NCBI GenBank assembly: GCA_947685225.1
Contig: CANTUV010000007.1
Span: 15,706,501 to 15,770,500 of the forward strand
Direction: 5' to 3'
Length of the DNA stretch: 64,000 nucleotides
From: Garcia nutans
Taxonomy: Eukaryota; Streptophyta; Magnoliopsida; Malpighiales; Euphorbiaceae
The position numbers and the translations under genes were made by a program. Below the pieces are notes generated by a model. That model worked only from the letters and a program-made list of their open reading frames with translations. It was not told the origin of the DNA and made no database searches. Of this stretch, positions 23,863 through 37,400 are shown piece after piece. Every line of letters starts with the position of its first letter. The first letter of the stretch is position 1.

Positions 23863-24060
23863 TGAACATAAAGTAAACGAAAACATAAAGATATTGAAGA
23901 AGACTAGAAGCTTCTTATTTTGCTGTTTCATCTGTGTGGAGACAAGTGTTGAATCGATTCCTTGCAGCATAAAGGGCGAAGGTTAAAAAGCAAGACAATG
24001 ATTGAGAATGACGTTTTACTTTCTTCTTATACATAAAAGTATTATACTCTACTTTTTTCT
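23863..24060 (-). repeat. 5' LTR remnant of the copia element with primer-binding site
   Basis: Directly beyond the degenerate primer-binding site (23848-23862) the plus strand reads tgaacataaagtaaacg, then gaagaagactagaagcttctta, like 1582-1670. The far boundary is a guess. Similarity fades after about 24060. Confidence 0.55.
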
Positions 24061-26963
24061 TCTAGCTGTAGAATGATGTTTGAAAATTTTTATCTTTTCA
24101 AAATATGTAAGTTCTAGCATTAAAACTTGAGTCCAAATTCTTTATAAACTTATCAATAGATCGTCTTGTCCAAATCTACTCAGCTTATGAACGGTTCTCA
24201 CAATATTGTTAAAAATCGTACCAAATTTTAGGTATTTCTGCATCCTGTTTGAAAAATATGACTGAAATTCTGGCAAAATATGATACTACAGGCACAAAAA
24301 AAATTAGATAAATAATTTCATGGAGGCAAAGTGAAATTTAATAAAAGCCTTAAAATCTGTAATAACTTCAGTCATTACTAGAGAAAATAATACCCTTCAT
24401 CATATTTTTTTTAAATTTTTACTTTTTTATTAAGAATATTATAAACTCATAATAAACTCATTATAAATTATGTATAATTTATAAACTCATAATAAATTCA
24501 TTATAAACTAATGAAAATCTGGTATTTATAATTTATTAATTTTTTATTTAATTCTTTAATTATATAAATATTTATTATAAATATATTTTTATTGCAAAAT
24601 AAAATTATTTTTTATTTAGCATTTTTAATAAATTTTATTTGGTTATTTAATTATACTATTATTTTTATTGTAAATATAATTTTTTATTATAAAATAAAAA
24701 ATTTCGATCAGCTCAATCAGTAAATAAAATCTTCAAAATATTCAGTTAAAGTTGAATTTTCAGTTAAAGTTGAATTTTCGGTTGACTGAATATTTACCTT
24801 TAAATTTTAATATTTTAATAAATAATTTATAAATATAATAATTTTTTTTTTAATTTTTATTGTATTTTTATTAAAAGTTCTATGACTCGTATCCAAATCA
24901 CACACGGTGAATTTGGCTCCAAAATTATATGACCCAGATTCTAACCTGGGTATCCGTACCATTGGTTTCCGCGAATATACATATATATATTTGTCATTTT
25001 TTTATTTTTGATTTGGGTTTAAGATTCGACCCGGTTCAACATAAGTGGTATAACATCGGGTTCAAGTGATCCTAACCTGGGCGGCGCAGTCCCTTATCAA
25101 GCTGGTTCAGACGGCCCAACTAGACTATATAGCCGACAGTCGGTGAAAGCTTGCTGCAGTAAACTAAAGCAGAAAAAAAAAAAAAGGAAATCAGACAAAA
25201 CACAACCAAAATAACTGTGCAAACTGTACTAGAGTTAACAGAATAAATTTCTCATTGGGAATGAAGACAACAGGGAAAACAAACCAAGAACTGCGGACAA
25301 CCATTAGCATAACTACTAATTAAAATTTTGTGAAGGCCATCCAGCCAAAGATGCTCATCTTTATCAACGTTTATAATTTATAGGAAATCGAAGCATAATT
25401 TTCTTAATTAGCTGTATCCGATCAAAGTTACATTCGTTCTGCTCGTGGGTGAGAACTGGAAAATGATAACAAAGCAAATAATTCTATTACCTTTTAACAG
25501 GGCCTGAACTTAGGATGACAAAACATTGTGAACTCTGGCTTGCATAAAACACTAGAAAAGATGTCTCCCTTTATCCTGGCTTGCATAAGTCCGGATAAAG
25601 GAAAGGGCTTAAAAAGGCATTAATCATTGATTTTAGAACTTCAGACGTTGCAAATAAAACTAAAAAGTGTGCCAAGCATTCTTCTTGTTCATCCAAGCAT
25701 ATTACTGACCAGTAATTATTTTATGCTCTCAGACTAAGCAGTGCATTTTCATTTACAATATCAACAATGAAAATTCCAGCTCCCTAGAAATAATTGAACC
25801 ACCTAGAATGAAGAAAAGAAGTTCAAACTAGCCTTAGACAATATTATGAGAGAACACTGGCTTCTACCTCACAAAAAAAGGAAATGCAAAAAGGATATCA
25901 TGCTTGCTCCTTCCCATCCCACTGTTAAACACCATCACCAACGCTTCTCATATTAGTAGCGTAACATAAAACACAATACTTAGAAGACCCACTTATAAAC
26001 CGGCTCCCACCCTTGTGTTGTGCCACGGAAAATCTCCAGACATTTAAAACTTCAATGCCCCCAGCAACATACATCATTTAAGTGGATAATTTTAAAGAAA
26101 CAACTGGAAAATTTTTTTCTCATCTTTCCACATTTTAACTATGTCTTCTCTCTTTATCATACAAACTTACTCCTGAATTCAGACTGCTCTTCAGAATATT
26201 TCTATTGACAGCCTGAGTCTTCACGTCAGTTACCTAACAAAGCCCTGAGATGTTATGCACAAAAGGAACAGAACAGCCGATTCACATCACATGGGACCAA
26301 TATATCCACTGAAATCTAGTCAAAAAAAAAATATATCCACTGAATTTGCCTTATCTGGCACCTAAGAATGTAAGATTGCTGAAGAAGAACAATGAAGAAT
26401 AAGTCCTTCCTTCAGGCCATTACTTTGAACAACTTGCCAGAGCCGCTCTATATGAAGTGGACAAAAAGTCACAGTGAGAATGGCCTCTTTGGTTTTTTTT
26501 TCTTTTTTCTAGAACAATGTGAAGAGGTCAAGTGTAATGACCTGCAGCTAACTAACAACAAATGTGAGGTCAACAGTGGAATTAATTGATATCTGATGAA
26601 CTTGTTAGAGTGATACTGATCCACTTAAGGATTGGGGAAGGCAATTTCTGCAGGGTAGAGAAGTTACTCATGCAAAGACCACAAAGGGAGACTGATTCCA
26701 CAACAGGGCACAGGCCAGTCATTCAATTAGATGTTATAGAGTCATTTAGTGCCTTGATTTTGTATGTTCTGCGGCCAACTGGTAACATATGAAACAAACT
26801 CAGACTTCATTTACAATTCACCCTTTTACTAAATCTCGACTTGCAATTCACTGTTAGCTTGTTCGTGATCAGAACTACATGAAAATGAGGTTGCAAAATG
26901 GATTGACCAGTATAATTGATGCATCTTAAATTCTGATGCATATACACTACAACAGAAACTATT
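24061..26963. other. Intergenic region and probable 3' UTR of the minus-strand gene
   Basis: 24.4-24.9 kb is very AT-rich and includes a duplicated cagttaaagttgaatttt (about 24744-24782). 24.9-25.2 kb is of more even composition but holds no gene I recognise. From about 26.0 kb the sequence may be 3' untranslated or downstream DNA of the gene ending at 26964; no clear polyadenylation signal was identified. A short direct repeat, atatatccactgaa, flanks a poly-A run at about 26298-26345. Open frames at 26392 and 26586 look like chance frames. Confidence 0.45.
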
Positions 26964-28578
26964 CTACAAACCTGGTCTTTCTATCCAACCAACAAACTGA
27001 TTAGAAGGAAACTCAGGCAGCCAGCAAAATTGTCCATCCTCCACATTGCCATTAAATGGTATCTTACGCTTTCTGATAGTTGTGTCCAAATTCTGGTCTT
27101 CACCCACTGAAAACTGCTTAATTGGACAGGATTCAAAGGCAATATCAGCATTACTACTAGGAGAAAGACATAACTCCTTGTTCTTTTGTAGAGAAAAATC
27201 ACTAAACTTGGCCTTGTCATGAGAACTGCTTAAGCCAACATCTTCAGTTTCTTGAGCTGAACTTCTTTCCATGCTCATAAGGGGGTCAGTTAAAAGACCC
27301 AACCTTAAGGACAAATCACATTGCATCCCAGGTGGCTTCTCATTAGTATTACCTATATCTGCTTGTGAGATCCTATTGCCAGCTATTTCAGCACTCAGAC
27401 ATGGGAAAAAGTCCCAGAAAACACCAACTTCAGTAGCCTCTGCAACTGATGTGCTGATAGGCCAACCAACAAATATAGTGTTGGAGTTCTTCTCTGGGGC
27501 TGGGGATACCAAATGAGGATGTTTGATGTGATAGTTATTACCATAATACAAAGGGTAAACTGAACCCAAGTTCAGTTGTTTGTTAGTGTCCTTTGTCATC
27601 AACTGACTACAGCCAGGAGAAATTTTCATATTCTCATACAGATAACTGCCAGGAGTAGCAGCATTACTAGTCTCAGTCCGATTAGATTCTGAAATCGGAA
27701 ATGTTGAATTCATAGCCATGGTGCCTCTTGCAAAGTTCAATGGACTGCCGGACTGAAGTGATGATAACTGAGGGCATTGTTTGTCATTTTCCAAAATCCT
27801 ATACGGTGTAGGCACAGGTTCTTGCACCCTTGGGCGTAGATAACTCCTGGGATTACTGTGCCGTTGGCTCCTTGAAGCTCTAACAGGAATGCAGCCTAGA
27901 TTGAGGGCAGCTATACAACATATTGGCAAAAGATGTATGGTTTAACACCTCAAACACATTTATTTCAAACTGCTATTGATTGTGAGTCAAATTAAGCCTA
28001 AACTTACATGCTTACTTGGAGCTATTGGAAAAAGGAAACAAACGAAATGTAAAACTGAATTAAAGGTCAGTACCTTCGATACAAGGAGGCAGGAGCTCGC
28101 CCGTTTCACTGCTCTCATCTCTTCGAATAATGGTATTAACGGCATCATTCACACGATCCCATAATGTTTCAAGGTTCACATACTCAGCCTAAGCAACAAA
28201 ATACAAGAAAAATGAGTATAAAAAAGAATGCATAACAAAGATCCAAGAAGATGTAAGAAAAAAACCAAAATACCTCAGAGTTCGCTTTAGAGTACATGAC
28301 CTCCTCAGCTTTTAAGACCACAACAGGAAGCTTCTCTTGCCACTCCTTGTTCTTTTTAGTTGCGGCACTGTGAGCGTCATTGACGACCCTAATCAAACAC
28401 ATGGAACACAATCAAAAAATGCACAAAAACCCAACTTGGAATCAAGAAAATAAGCAGAAATAGAAAAGACCCAGAACCTGAAAATCTGTTGAATGATGGA
28501 ACCTCTAATGGGTTGATGTCTATCGCTATGCCAAGCTCTTCTAACGCACTCGTAAGGTCTCGGCCCTGGTCTCGGCAT
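26964..28578 (-). CDS. Conserved plant protein of unknown function (MPRPGPRPY family), four exons
   Basis: Exons, in transcript order: 28578-28478, 28388-28274, 28188-28074 and 27910-26964. All junctions are GT-AG and lengths sum to 1278 nt, giving 425 aa. The N terminus MPRPGPRPYECVRRAWHS, then QEKLPVVVLKAEEVMYSKAN in exon 2 and TLWDRVNDAVNTIIRRDE in exon 3, is a strongly conserved block I remember from plant proteomes; some databases label relatives as histone-acetyltransferase-like, without a basis I can confirm. Exon 4 (about 315 codons) looks disordered and Ser/Pro/Asn-rich, with CDLSLRLGLLTDP and a KRK basic patch near the C terminus, fitting a nuclear protein (inference). The start is the ATG at 28578. 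Function is not assigned. Confidence 0.85.
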
Positions 28579-28624
28579 CTTCACCGGTTACTCCCTCTAA
28601 AGCCCAAACACACTTGTAGTTGAA

Positions 28625-28677
28625 AAAGAGAGGAGGAGAGAGAGAGAGGAGAATAGATATTTGAGCTTTTTATAAAG
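28625..28677 (-). promoter_or_regulatory. Core promoter candidate: TATA box and pyrimidine-rich leader
   Basis: On the minus strand, ctttataaaaag (28677-28666) is a good TATA box, about 90 nt upstream of the ATG at 28578. It is followed by a CT-rich tract (28651-28625), like the Y-patch/CT microsatellites of plant core promoters. The start site would fall near 28635-28645 (inference). Confidence 0.6.
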
Positions 28678-28679
28678 AG

Positions 28680-30086
28680 AGAACACACTACATGGGTATA
28701 AATGGGTCACTTCAATTCCTGTGTTGTTTTCCTTTCCTTTCAAATCAAAGTCCAGTTTGCAATGGGGGCTTTCTTTTTGTTGGCTGGGGAGCTGTACGAA
28801 CAAGAGAGAGAGAGTTGCTTTCCTTTCCCATAACATTGCCTTGTCCAATAATTTATAAAGATTACCATATGTTTTCATCATGTCATTTATTTCTGGTGAA
28901 AGTGTGTTTGGTCATTTCTTAGGAAAAATGAAGAAGAAAAGTTCTTTTTATTTTATTTTTTATGTGAATCTTTAATATATTATTATGAGTTGGTGGGTGT
29001 CAAAACAAAAACTAAAACAAAAAAAGTTGGCATTTATATATTATAAGATGTTCCATTGAAAAATATCATGTTTAGGTGCATGAATTACCAAGTATGGGCA
29101 CAAAATAAAATGACATCTTATCCTCCAATGAAATCAAATCCTATGCAACACACAACACTTTCAACTCCATTCCCTAATTCCTTTTTAATTTCATTGCGTA
29201 AAACGGCGTTGAAAAGCAATTCCCATCGCATTTCTAATTTTACCTTACTCTTTCAAACCGTTACTTATATTCATTCACTTTTTACTTTTTATTTATAGCC
29301 AAATGCATATATAATTTCTTTAAATTTATTTATTTAATCAGTTTATCCTTTAAATTTTTAATTTAATTATATAATATCCTGAATTTATATATTTTTTTAA
29401 TTTATAAACATAAATTCATTGAGTCACGTTAAATTAAACTAAATTACTAACGTATTTATTTTATACATATTATATAAATACAAAAAGTAAAATAACTAAT
29501 ATTTATTAATATAAGTGTTATTATAAAATAGATAAGTACAAGAGATAAAATAATAAATACATAAGTACAATAAATTGCATATATATTATATTTTTATTTA
29601 TTTTATGAAGTACGAGACGTCTTAAAAACTATTTAAATAAATAGTCCTGTAACCGCACATTTTATAATAGTAAAAGAATAAAATACAAATAAATAAAATT
29701 AAAAGTAAATAAATATAAAATTATTTATACAAATTATTTAATAAAAATGTAAATTAGTGAAAAATTCTTTTGTAAAAGATAATAAAACTTTTTACAATTT
29801 TCATGATATAAGTTTCGTTGAAATATTATGAGTAAGAATATAAAATCTTTATATTTCATAACTTGATATTTTCAAGAACAAAATTCATATCACAAACTTT
29901 GGTTACAAAATTAAAGCCATGAACTCGATATAAAAAAAGAAAAAATGAAAAACAAATTGTGCAAGTAAAACAAAAAGGAAGAAAAATATGAATAGTTGAG
30001 TTAATAAGGCTGATATATTTATATTGTTTAACTTTCAACTAATATAATAATTATTAAAGCATAATTAAAATGTTAGAAAAATTAAA
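28680..30086. other. Upstream intergenic DNA
   Basis: 28.7-29.3 kb is of moderate complexity and may hold upstream control sequence of the minus-strand gene. 29.3-30.08 kb is AT-rich, without recognised genes. No conserved element was identified by eye. Confidence 0.4.
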
Positions 30087-30095
30087 AAGTCATAT

Positions 30096-31436
30096 ATTTT
30101 TTTTGTTAGCCTCTAAACTTATGTAATTATAATATTATTATCTTTAAATTTCAATCTAACACTTTAAAATTTTTAAATTTATGCTATTGTAATATTATAG
30201 CCTTTCTATTAATTCTTTATTCATTCACTCTAACAAAAAGCATAGTAACGGATGACGTCACATTAGCTCTCACCATTTAATTGGATGCTAATGTAGCACG
30301 GGACGTGTGAGCCACATCAGCATCAACTTCTCATGTTAAATATATTAATATAAATTTATAATACTTATTAATAAAATAATTTATAATATATATTATTAAT
30401 ATCATTTAATAATTTATAAATATATATATTATAAAGTATATTATAAATTATTGATAAATATATATTAATAATATAATAAATATTATTAAAATATTATAAT
30501 CTTAACATAATATTACTATTATAAATAATTATAATATATTATAATTATTAAATAAATATATATTATATTAATAATATATAAATTATTAAATTATATTAAC
30601 AATATGAATTATTACCATTATATATTTATCAATAATTTATAATATATTTTATAAGATATATTTAATAAAATAATCTATAAATTATAAATTATTCAATTAT
30701 ATTAATAATATATATTATAAATTATTTTAATAATAAATGTTGATTAAGAACTACATGATATTGCTCACGTGATATTGCTCTCATTTTCTATAAATATTTT
30801 CATCCTATTCACTATTTGAGCTCCATTTTTTTTAACAAATATATTAATAAAATATTTTATAACATATTATTAAAATATTTTATAATATATTATTAATATA
30901 ATTTAATAATTTATAATTTATAAATTACTTTATTAAATATATATTATAAAATATATTATAAAATTTTTAAAATATATATTATTTAATAATTATAATATAT
31001 TATAATTATTTAAAATAATATATTAATAATTATATATAAATATATTAATATTATGGTATATTATTAATAATTTATAAATTATCAAATTATATTAACAATC
31101 ATAATTTTTTATAAATATATAAACACGTATTATATTAATAATATATATTATAAATTATTTATTAATAAATATTATAAATTATATTAATAATTATAGTCAA
31201 CATTAGAAAGTAATATGTGGCACACATGCCATGCATCACATCAGCTTCTAATAAAATAGTGAGAGTTGATGCGATGTTATCTGGCGCTATATTAGTTTTC
31301 TATTAGAGTGAATGGATAGAGAATTAATAGAATGATCACTTATAACAACATAAGTTTTAGAATTTTAAAGTGATAAATTAAAGTTTAAGGATAATAACAT
31401 TATAATGGTATAAGTTTATAGGCCACGGATAAAATT
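30096..31436. mobile_element. MULE-like element with long terminal inverted repeats
   Basis: The first ~250 bp (gttagcctctaaacttatg..., tctattaattctttattcat, ...gagccacatcagca) and the reverse complement of the last ~240 bp (ggcctataaacttat..., tctattaattctctatccat, ...gtgccacat) are clearly alike, forming long inverted repeats around a nearly pure AT core (about 30340-31190). The 9-bp direct repeat aagtcatat flanks it (30087-30095 and 31437-31445), the size typical of Mutator-like elements. There is no transposase, so it is non-autonomous. Confidence 0.85.
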
Positions 31437-31445
31437 AAGTCATAT

Positions 31446-34400
31446 TTTTTTAATTTTTTAAATTTAAAAAAGTTATGAAAATAAGATTATTAAATAAATT
31501 ATTAATGTAAATTAATTTGTTATGAAGGTTAAAAGTCATATATGTTTTATTGTTTAATTTTAAAATTATTAAAAAATTACATAAATCAAATAATATCTTT
31601 AAATTAAATTATTAATATATACAATTAATTTATGAAGAACATAAAAAATATAATTAAATAGAAATATGAATTTTTATAAAAAATAATAATGACATAACTT
31701 TCTAGAAATGAAGGAAATTCCTTAATTTTTATATTATATTATATTATTTATAATCATTAATTGTGAATTCAAATTAAATTTTTTATAATAATTTTAAATA
31801 ATTAGTTGTCGAAATAAATTATAAAAATTAATTTTATAATGTCTCGTGCAAATGTTAATTCTACTATCCATCATTGCCGAATTGATAAAGCAAGTATTTT
31901 TTTGATTCTCACCTGATTTTGAATATAAAACGTCATACCATTAATTCAACTCTATACAAATCCACAACTTCTTGTAATGTGTTCTATAAATCCAACCACA
32001 ACTTCTTGTGGAGAGGGATTAATGCAGAAATTGCACATATATAAAGTTGAATTATGGATGGTGGGTCATATGAATTATGCTAGCCATTAGAAATATAAAT
32101 ATTTATATCTTTTTATATCTTTCTAGTTTTTATATTATTATAAATATATATTTTTATGAAAACAAAATAAATTAAAATTTTATATTTTTTTTAGCATTAC
32201 AATACGAGGAGAAGGAAAATCTATATAAAAGAACTGTAATTACTGCTAGATTATGTCTCCGCGTGTTTCAATTTTATATCATATTCCTGAAAATAAACTC
32301 AATAAAACTATTAACAATCATGAAAATGAATTATATCCAGTTTATTATGTAATGAAAGTGGCCTGTCACTGACACATCAATGACAACGCATTTTATGGGT
32401 TCTCCCACTCACAATATTAACGTTACTGCTTGCTAGCTGCCCAGTTTCTGAAAATGGCTGTGCAGAAGAAGCACTGCAACTCCATGACCCCATCTCCATG
32501 GCTTTTGAACCTTTTTTTTTCTGTACTTGTCAGACAAATCCAAATTCAATGAATGGTGTAGCTTGGATTCATATGGGTGAGTGCTAAAGATATCAGAACC
32601 AGCATAGAAATCGCACAGGATTGCTTTTGTTGCGTTGTGGAGTTGTGAATAGTTCAAAGTAGATTTTCTTTCAAATTAGATTTTGGATAAGGTTAAAAAC
32701 TGGCTGTAATGTGATCAGATTCCAACTTTCAATGCTCCAATTGCAAAATCTAGTTAGTTAGGGTTGTATTGGCATTGCTTTTGGACAAAAAAAATTGAGA
32801 GATTTTTACAAAACTAACCTAAAACTTAAACCTATTTTCAAATTTACGGTGGTTAATAAAAATTTTCAAATTTACTTATCTATTTTAGTGGAAAATTTTT
32901 CAGATATGAGTTGAAATATTGAAAGCTCTAATAGAATAAATTTGGGCTGCACTGAGTTATGGTGTAATTCTCGTTCACAAGCGGAATCAGAATGTACGTT
33001 AAACCTCTATAACTGAGAATGAACACTCAGCTGAATTGAGGAATTTGGAATAAAGAAAAAGTAACACTTGCTTATGAGTGTGAACTCATGTTACTAGTGT
33101 AGGATGTTTTGGCCAGAAGTGAAAGAAATGAACGTGCATATAATAGATGAATGCTCATTCATATCAGGGCTCAAAATTGGAATACGAGACACAATCGTTT
33201 AATTTAAAGTAACGCCCATTACATATCGGGATTACAAGATAGTGATATCATGGCAAAACGAGACTATATAAGGATTTTTAACCTAGGGAAATGTGAGGAT
33301 CTATTAGATTTCTTTGACCTAGCACTTGAAGATCAATCTTTTTCTCTAGATTTTTCTTCAAACAGTTTAGAACATAAGATTGAAGAAAGATTCAACTTGG
33401 ATTTTTAGATTCAAGAGGTTTGATTTTCAGGTGGAGATTCTTCTTTAAGATAGTTCTTGGTTAGGGTTTTGAGTTAAGCATGGTTACTTCATTTCTAAGT
33501 TGGATTCTAAGAGCATGTTAAGGTTTTAATTAAGTGGGATTTAATTTATTGGGTAACATCTTCAAGGAATTAGAATTTTTTTTGAGCTATAGTTTTAACC
33601 TTGTGAAAAGTAATGGTTTTGAGTTCAAAGAAACTATTAGGACATGTCCACATTAAAGAATAAAAGTAGATATTACCTCTTGATGATGCCTTCGGAAAAC
33701 TTTGACTAAAACTTATACTATCAATCATAAGAGCAATAACCAAAGATGAAAAAAAACTCTTGTGTTCACAATCTAAGAGCAAAACAACTTCACAATTGCA
33801 CCCTCACCAAAGAGAGAATTTTTTGTAGAAGAAGAAAACTATAGAGAATTAACTTTAGGGAGAAAAATTATAGAAAAAAACTCATGTCCTTTATAAATTA
33901 ATCTCTCGACCACAAGTTTCCTCCTACTGTGAAGGATGATCATTTTTTCCTTTGTAAATCTTTTAAAGTCACCCCTTTGTTACATTATAAGTCCTAAGTA
34001 ATGATTTAATCAATATATTGTATTTATCATATCCTATATTCCCATCTTGTCTAGTAACTCATACAAGGGTAGATGCAAAAGAATTCCTCATAGCCATGTA
34101 TGATGACGTTTGAAGTTTTAAGGACTTAATTTAGAGAAGAAGAAGAGAAAAATTTTTTAGTTACTGGACAAAAAAATTAAAGCACCATTTTTTTTTTCAT
34201 TTATATATTGAAAAACAGAAACCATAGTTCTGACTTCCCTAAGAAGTTTGTTTATGTGTTTTAAGCTATACCACTGACTTTTAGTTTCTAAAACATTCTA
34301 GAGCTTTTAACAACTAAATTTAGTCATTACAAAATATTAAAGTAAATAAAAGGCTAAATTAACAACACTATATATCACAGCTTCTTGTTGTTACTGTTCA

Positions 34401-37400
34401 ATTTTAGGTCCGCCCAACCAAATATTTTCTTGAAAATTTTTATGAAGATGCACAATGTGTTTTATAAGAAAATTTAAATCACGAATGTGTTTACCAAAAT
34501 GCATTCTCATTTTTGTTATGCAATCTTTTAGAACTCTCTTTTTTTCACTTCAAGTCAGATCTTATACTTAATTGTGTGTGCCACCATAGAAGTCCTGACA
34601 GTAATAGATATTTTTTATAATTTTTATAGAAAATAAAGTTCATAAACGATAATTAAAAATAATAGTATAATTAAAAATAATAAAGAATATGAACTTTATT
34701 AAAAATTGGCACAAAAATATACGCATATATATTTTATAGACTTAAATAATTTTTCAGGATAGAAAACTTTTTCTATGTGAAAAAATAATTTTTCAATTTA
34801 AAATTACCGTCTAAATAAAAACTTATTCTTACAACACTTGAAAAATAAAATAAAAATCACCAAAAAATTCAAAAAATAAATTGGAGTAGGCCTATAAAAA
34901 AAGAGTTTTGGAAGAGGCCGAATGGAGAAAAGCCATTTCAGCCAACCAGGCGGTGCTTGACGCGTTTGGAGGAGTTAGGTAGCTCATTAAAAAATGACGT
35001 GCCATTTCCATGAAAGTGGGTCCAACTTGCATCAATGGGTTAAGTCATGTGCACGGCATGTGATCCTTCCCAGACAATTACACTTCGCATGAGTTTCATG
35101 TGCCGCCTTGCTAGTTGAACTTGAGTCTGATGGGGGATTTCAGGGATTGAAAATTTCTTTATGTGGTCAAAATTAATTAAGAAACTCTTTAACTTAGTGT
35201 TTTTGCTATCACAATAGGTTAATTACAATTAATTTTAATTTTAAAAAATTAAGTTCTACTAATTTCGAGTGACCAACTTTGGAAGGCTATAACTTATTCA
35301 TTTGAACTTCTATCTGAGCAAATAATATGTCTTTCCACTAGTTATTTGACTACTTTTTTTCACTTTCCTATTTCATGATTTTTCTCCGCTTCTCTTTCCT
35401 AAATGTTCTTCTAGTTTTTTCCAATATACCCATTCTAGAGGTGTTTAATCTTTGTTATTTTATGTTTTTATTTTGTTTTTTTTTATAAGAATCAAGTTCT
35501 TTTGAAATTATTCTTTAACATCCATCGTTTGGAAACCTCATTTTGTTGTTTGGATTTTTCTGGGTATATAACAATTAATACTCATTCTAGTTCAACTCTA
35601 ATTCATAAATCAATTTCTTAAATTCTTAGAAATTTAAAGTGTCCTTCTGATCCAAAGAGGGCTTCTTCTCTAAATATAAGAGTTTGAAAATGGCAAAAGT
35701 CTTTATCGAAGAAAGTGTTATGTCAAAGGTAAATTTTTTTGTAAATTTTTAATATATATATATTTTTTATTTTTTTATGGTTTATCTTTGTTTTTTTTTT
35801 CATATATTTTGCTTGAATACTTGATTTTTAATTCATGATTTTGGTTGCTGAAAATTGGTATTAGCTTTGTTCAACTCTCAGGAGAGCCTTTTTAGGAGCA
35901 AGTATAAAGCAATTGACAATATATAATATCTAGTATTGCCAACTGTATAAAATCATTGGCAAGAATAATTGTTGTTGTCAATTGTATATTTACATTTTAG
36001 GTTTACAGTATTGTTCTATTATTATATCTAGTTAGAAGCTTGATTTTGAGTTTTTGTTTTGGTAAATTTTAGGCAAATTGATTTAGTATGATCACTTTAG
36101 ATTTCAAGCAGGTTAGATTCATCATTAGAAATTATTTCATATGAAATTTAATAATAGGTGAATTTCCATGTTCAATAATGCTTTACTTCCTTTCTCATAA
36201 AAGAAATTTTATTTGATAATGCTGAAAAGTTTAAAAAGTTTAACAGATAATGAATCAACTCATCTTTCGCACAAAGCAAGTATACAGGTCAAGTATAATT
36301 AGTAGTATTAAAAGTAAGAGAGAAACGAGCAATAATATATTAATCTTTTCTAATATTTAACCAATCAAATTAAGGGATTATGGTTTTTGGATAAATATCA
36401 AAAGCAAAGCAATTACTCATATTAGGAAATTATAAGAATTAGAATATGTCTGCAAATAAAAACATTAGAATGAAATGCACCATAAATTCTTGGCTAAATT
36501 AAAGAGAATTTTAAACTCTCTATTTTTGGAAATGGCAATCACTTGAATAATTTGCTTTTAAGTAGAAGTATGTTGTCCTCCTTATCCTTTGTTCTTTTTG
36601 AATTTTCCTACATCTCTATTGTAATGGTTTTTAAAGTTTTTGCTTTATAGATTTTTTTATTTTCAATTTTGAATATATTTGTTTTATTTTGATTTAATGT
36701 TCTATTTTTATTTTGTAGGATTGACAGTATTTTATCAATCCAAAGGATTTTTTACTACTAAAATTGTTCATAATAGTCTTGAGAATATTATAAAATTTTA
36801 AAAGATAAACCTTTAGAGTCTCAAATTGTTAAATTGAAAAATAATTTTATGTGATTATCAAAACAATATCATTGACCATTATTCATTTTATTGTTTTACA
36901 AAACTAAGAAAAACTGATAATTCTACAAAAATAGCTTTTGGCAGAATCAATTTCAAAGCATACAGAAATTACAATTAGCTATTAACAAAAATGTGAATTT
37001 TATAGAAAATGTTTCAAAAATCAAACTATGCAAAACACAAGTAAACAATCAAAACATATAATTTGTAAATTGAAACGCAATTAATTAATTTACAAGAAAT
37101 AATAAAAAAAAAAAAACCGAAACCATTGAAATTAACTTGAGAATTAGACAATATTATCTGCGAATCAAGTAGTACAGTTAGGAAATTGCAGGTGGAATAG
37201 TTATACAAGGAGACCTAACAAAATTAGCAGGCGAAACCAAAGGTCTAGTGGTTTGAAACCTTGCCATTTCCTTTGCTTTGAAACTAGGGAGTTTGGAATA
37301 AAGACAATATTATCATAAAATTGTAAGTTTTACGAAATAAAATCATAATTTTGTTACTTATTTCATGGGACTGTAATTTTGTAATAGTTTTTGTTTTTAA

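Larger units (their letters stand above)
1582..24060 (-). mobile_element. Ty1/copia LTR retrotransposon, decayed and interrupted by a 17.6-kb nested insertion
   Basis: Minus-strand element read from high to low coordinates. It has an LTR remnant (about 23863-24060), a degenerate primer-binding site (23848-23862, related to the tRNA-Met-type TGGTATCAGAGC), gag (about 23790-23046), then a 17.6-kb insertion (5441-23040). After the insertion come the gag zinc knuckle, protease, integrase, reverse transcriptase, RNase H (about 5430-2000), a polypurine tract (about 1865-1885) and the second LTR (1582 to about 1857). Both LTR remnants share tgaacat at the low-coordinate end, followed by gaagaagact and agaagcttctta-like blocks. 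The order PR-INT-RT-RH is diagnostic for copia. The coding parts have many stops and frameshifts, so the element is dead. The outer LTR ends and the target-site duplication could not be fixed. Confidence 0.8.

Noticed and set aside
24890..25140. Possible tRNA (ggttcaa-like motifs)
   Set aside because: No cloverleaf with matching acceptor, D and anticodon stems could be formed around the motif.
27271..27516. Plus-strand 81-codon frame opposite exon 4 of the minus-strand gene
   Set aside because: Antisense shadow of a long exon; no own features.
32433..32657. 74-codon minus-strand frame in the intergenic desert
   Set aside because: No recognisable similarity, no splice structure or promoter; length is within chance for this composition.
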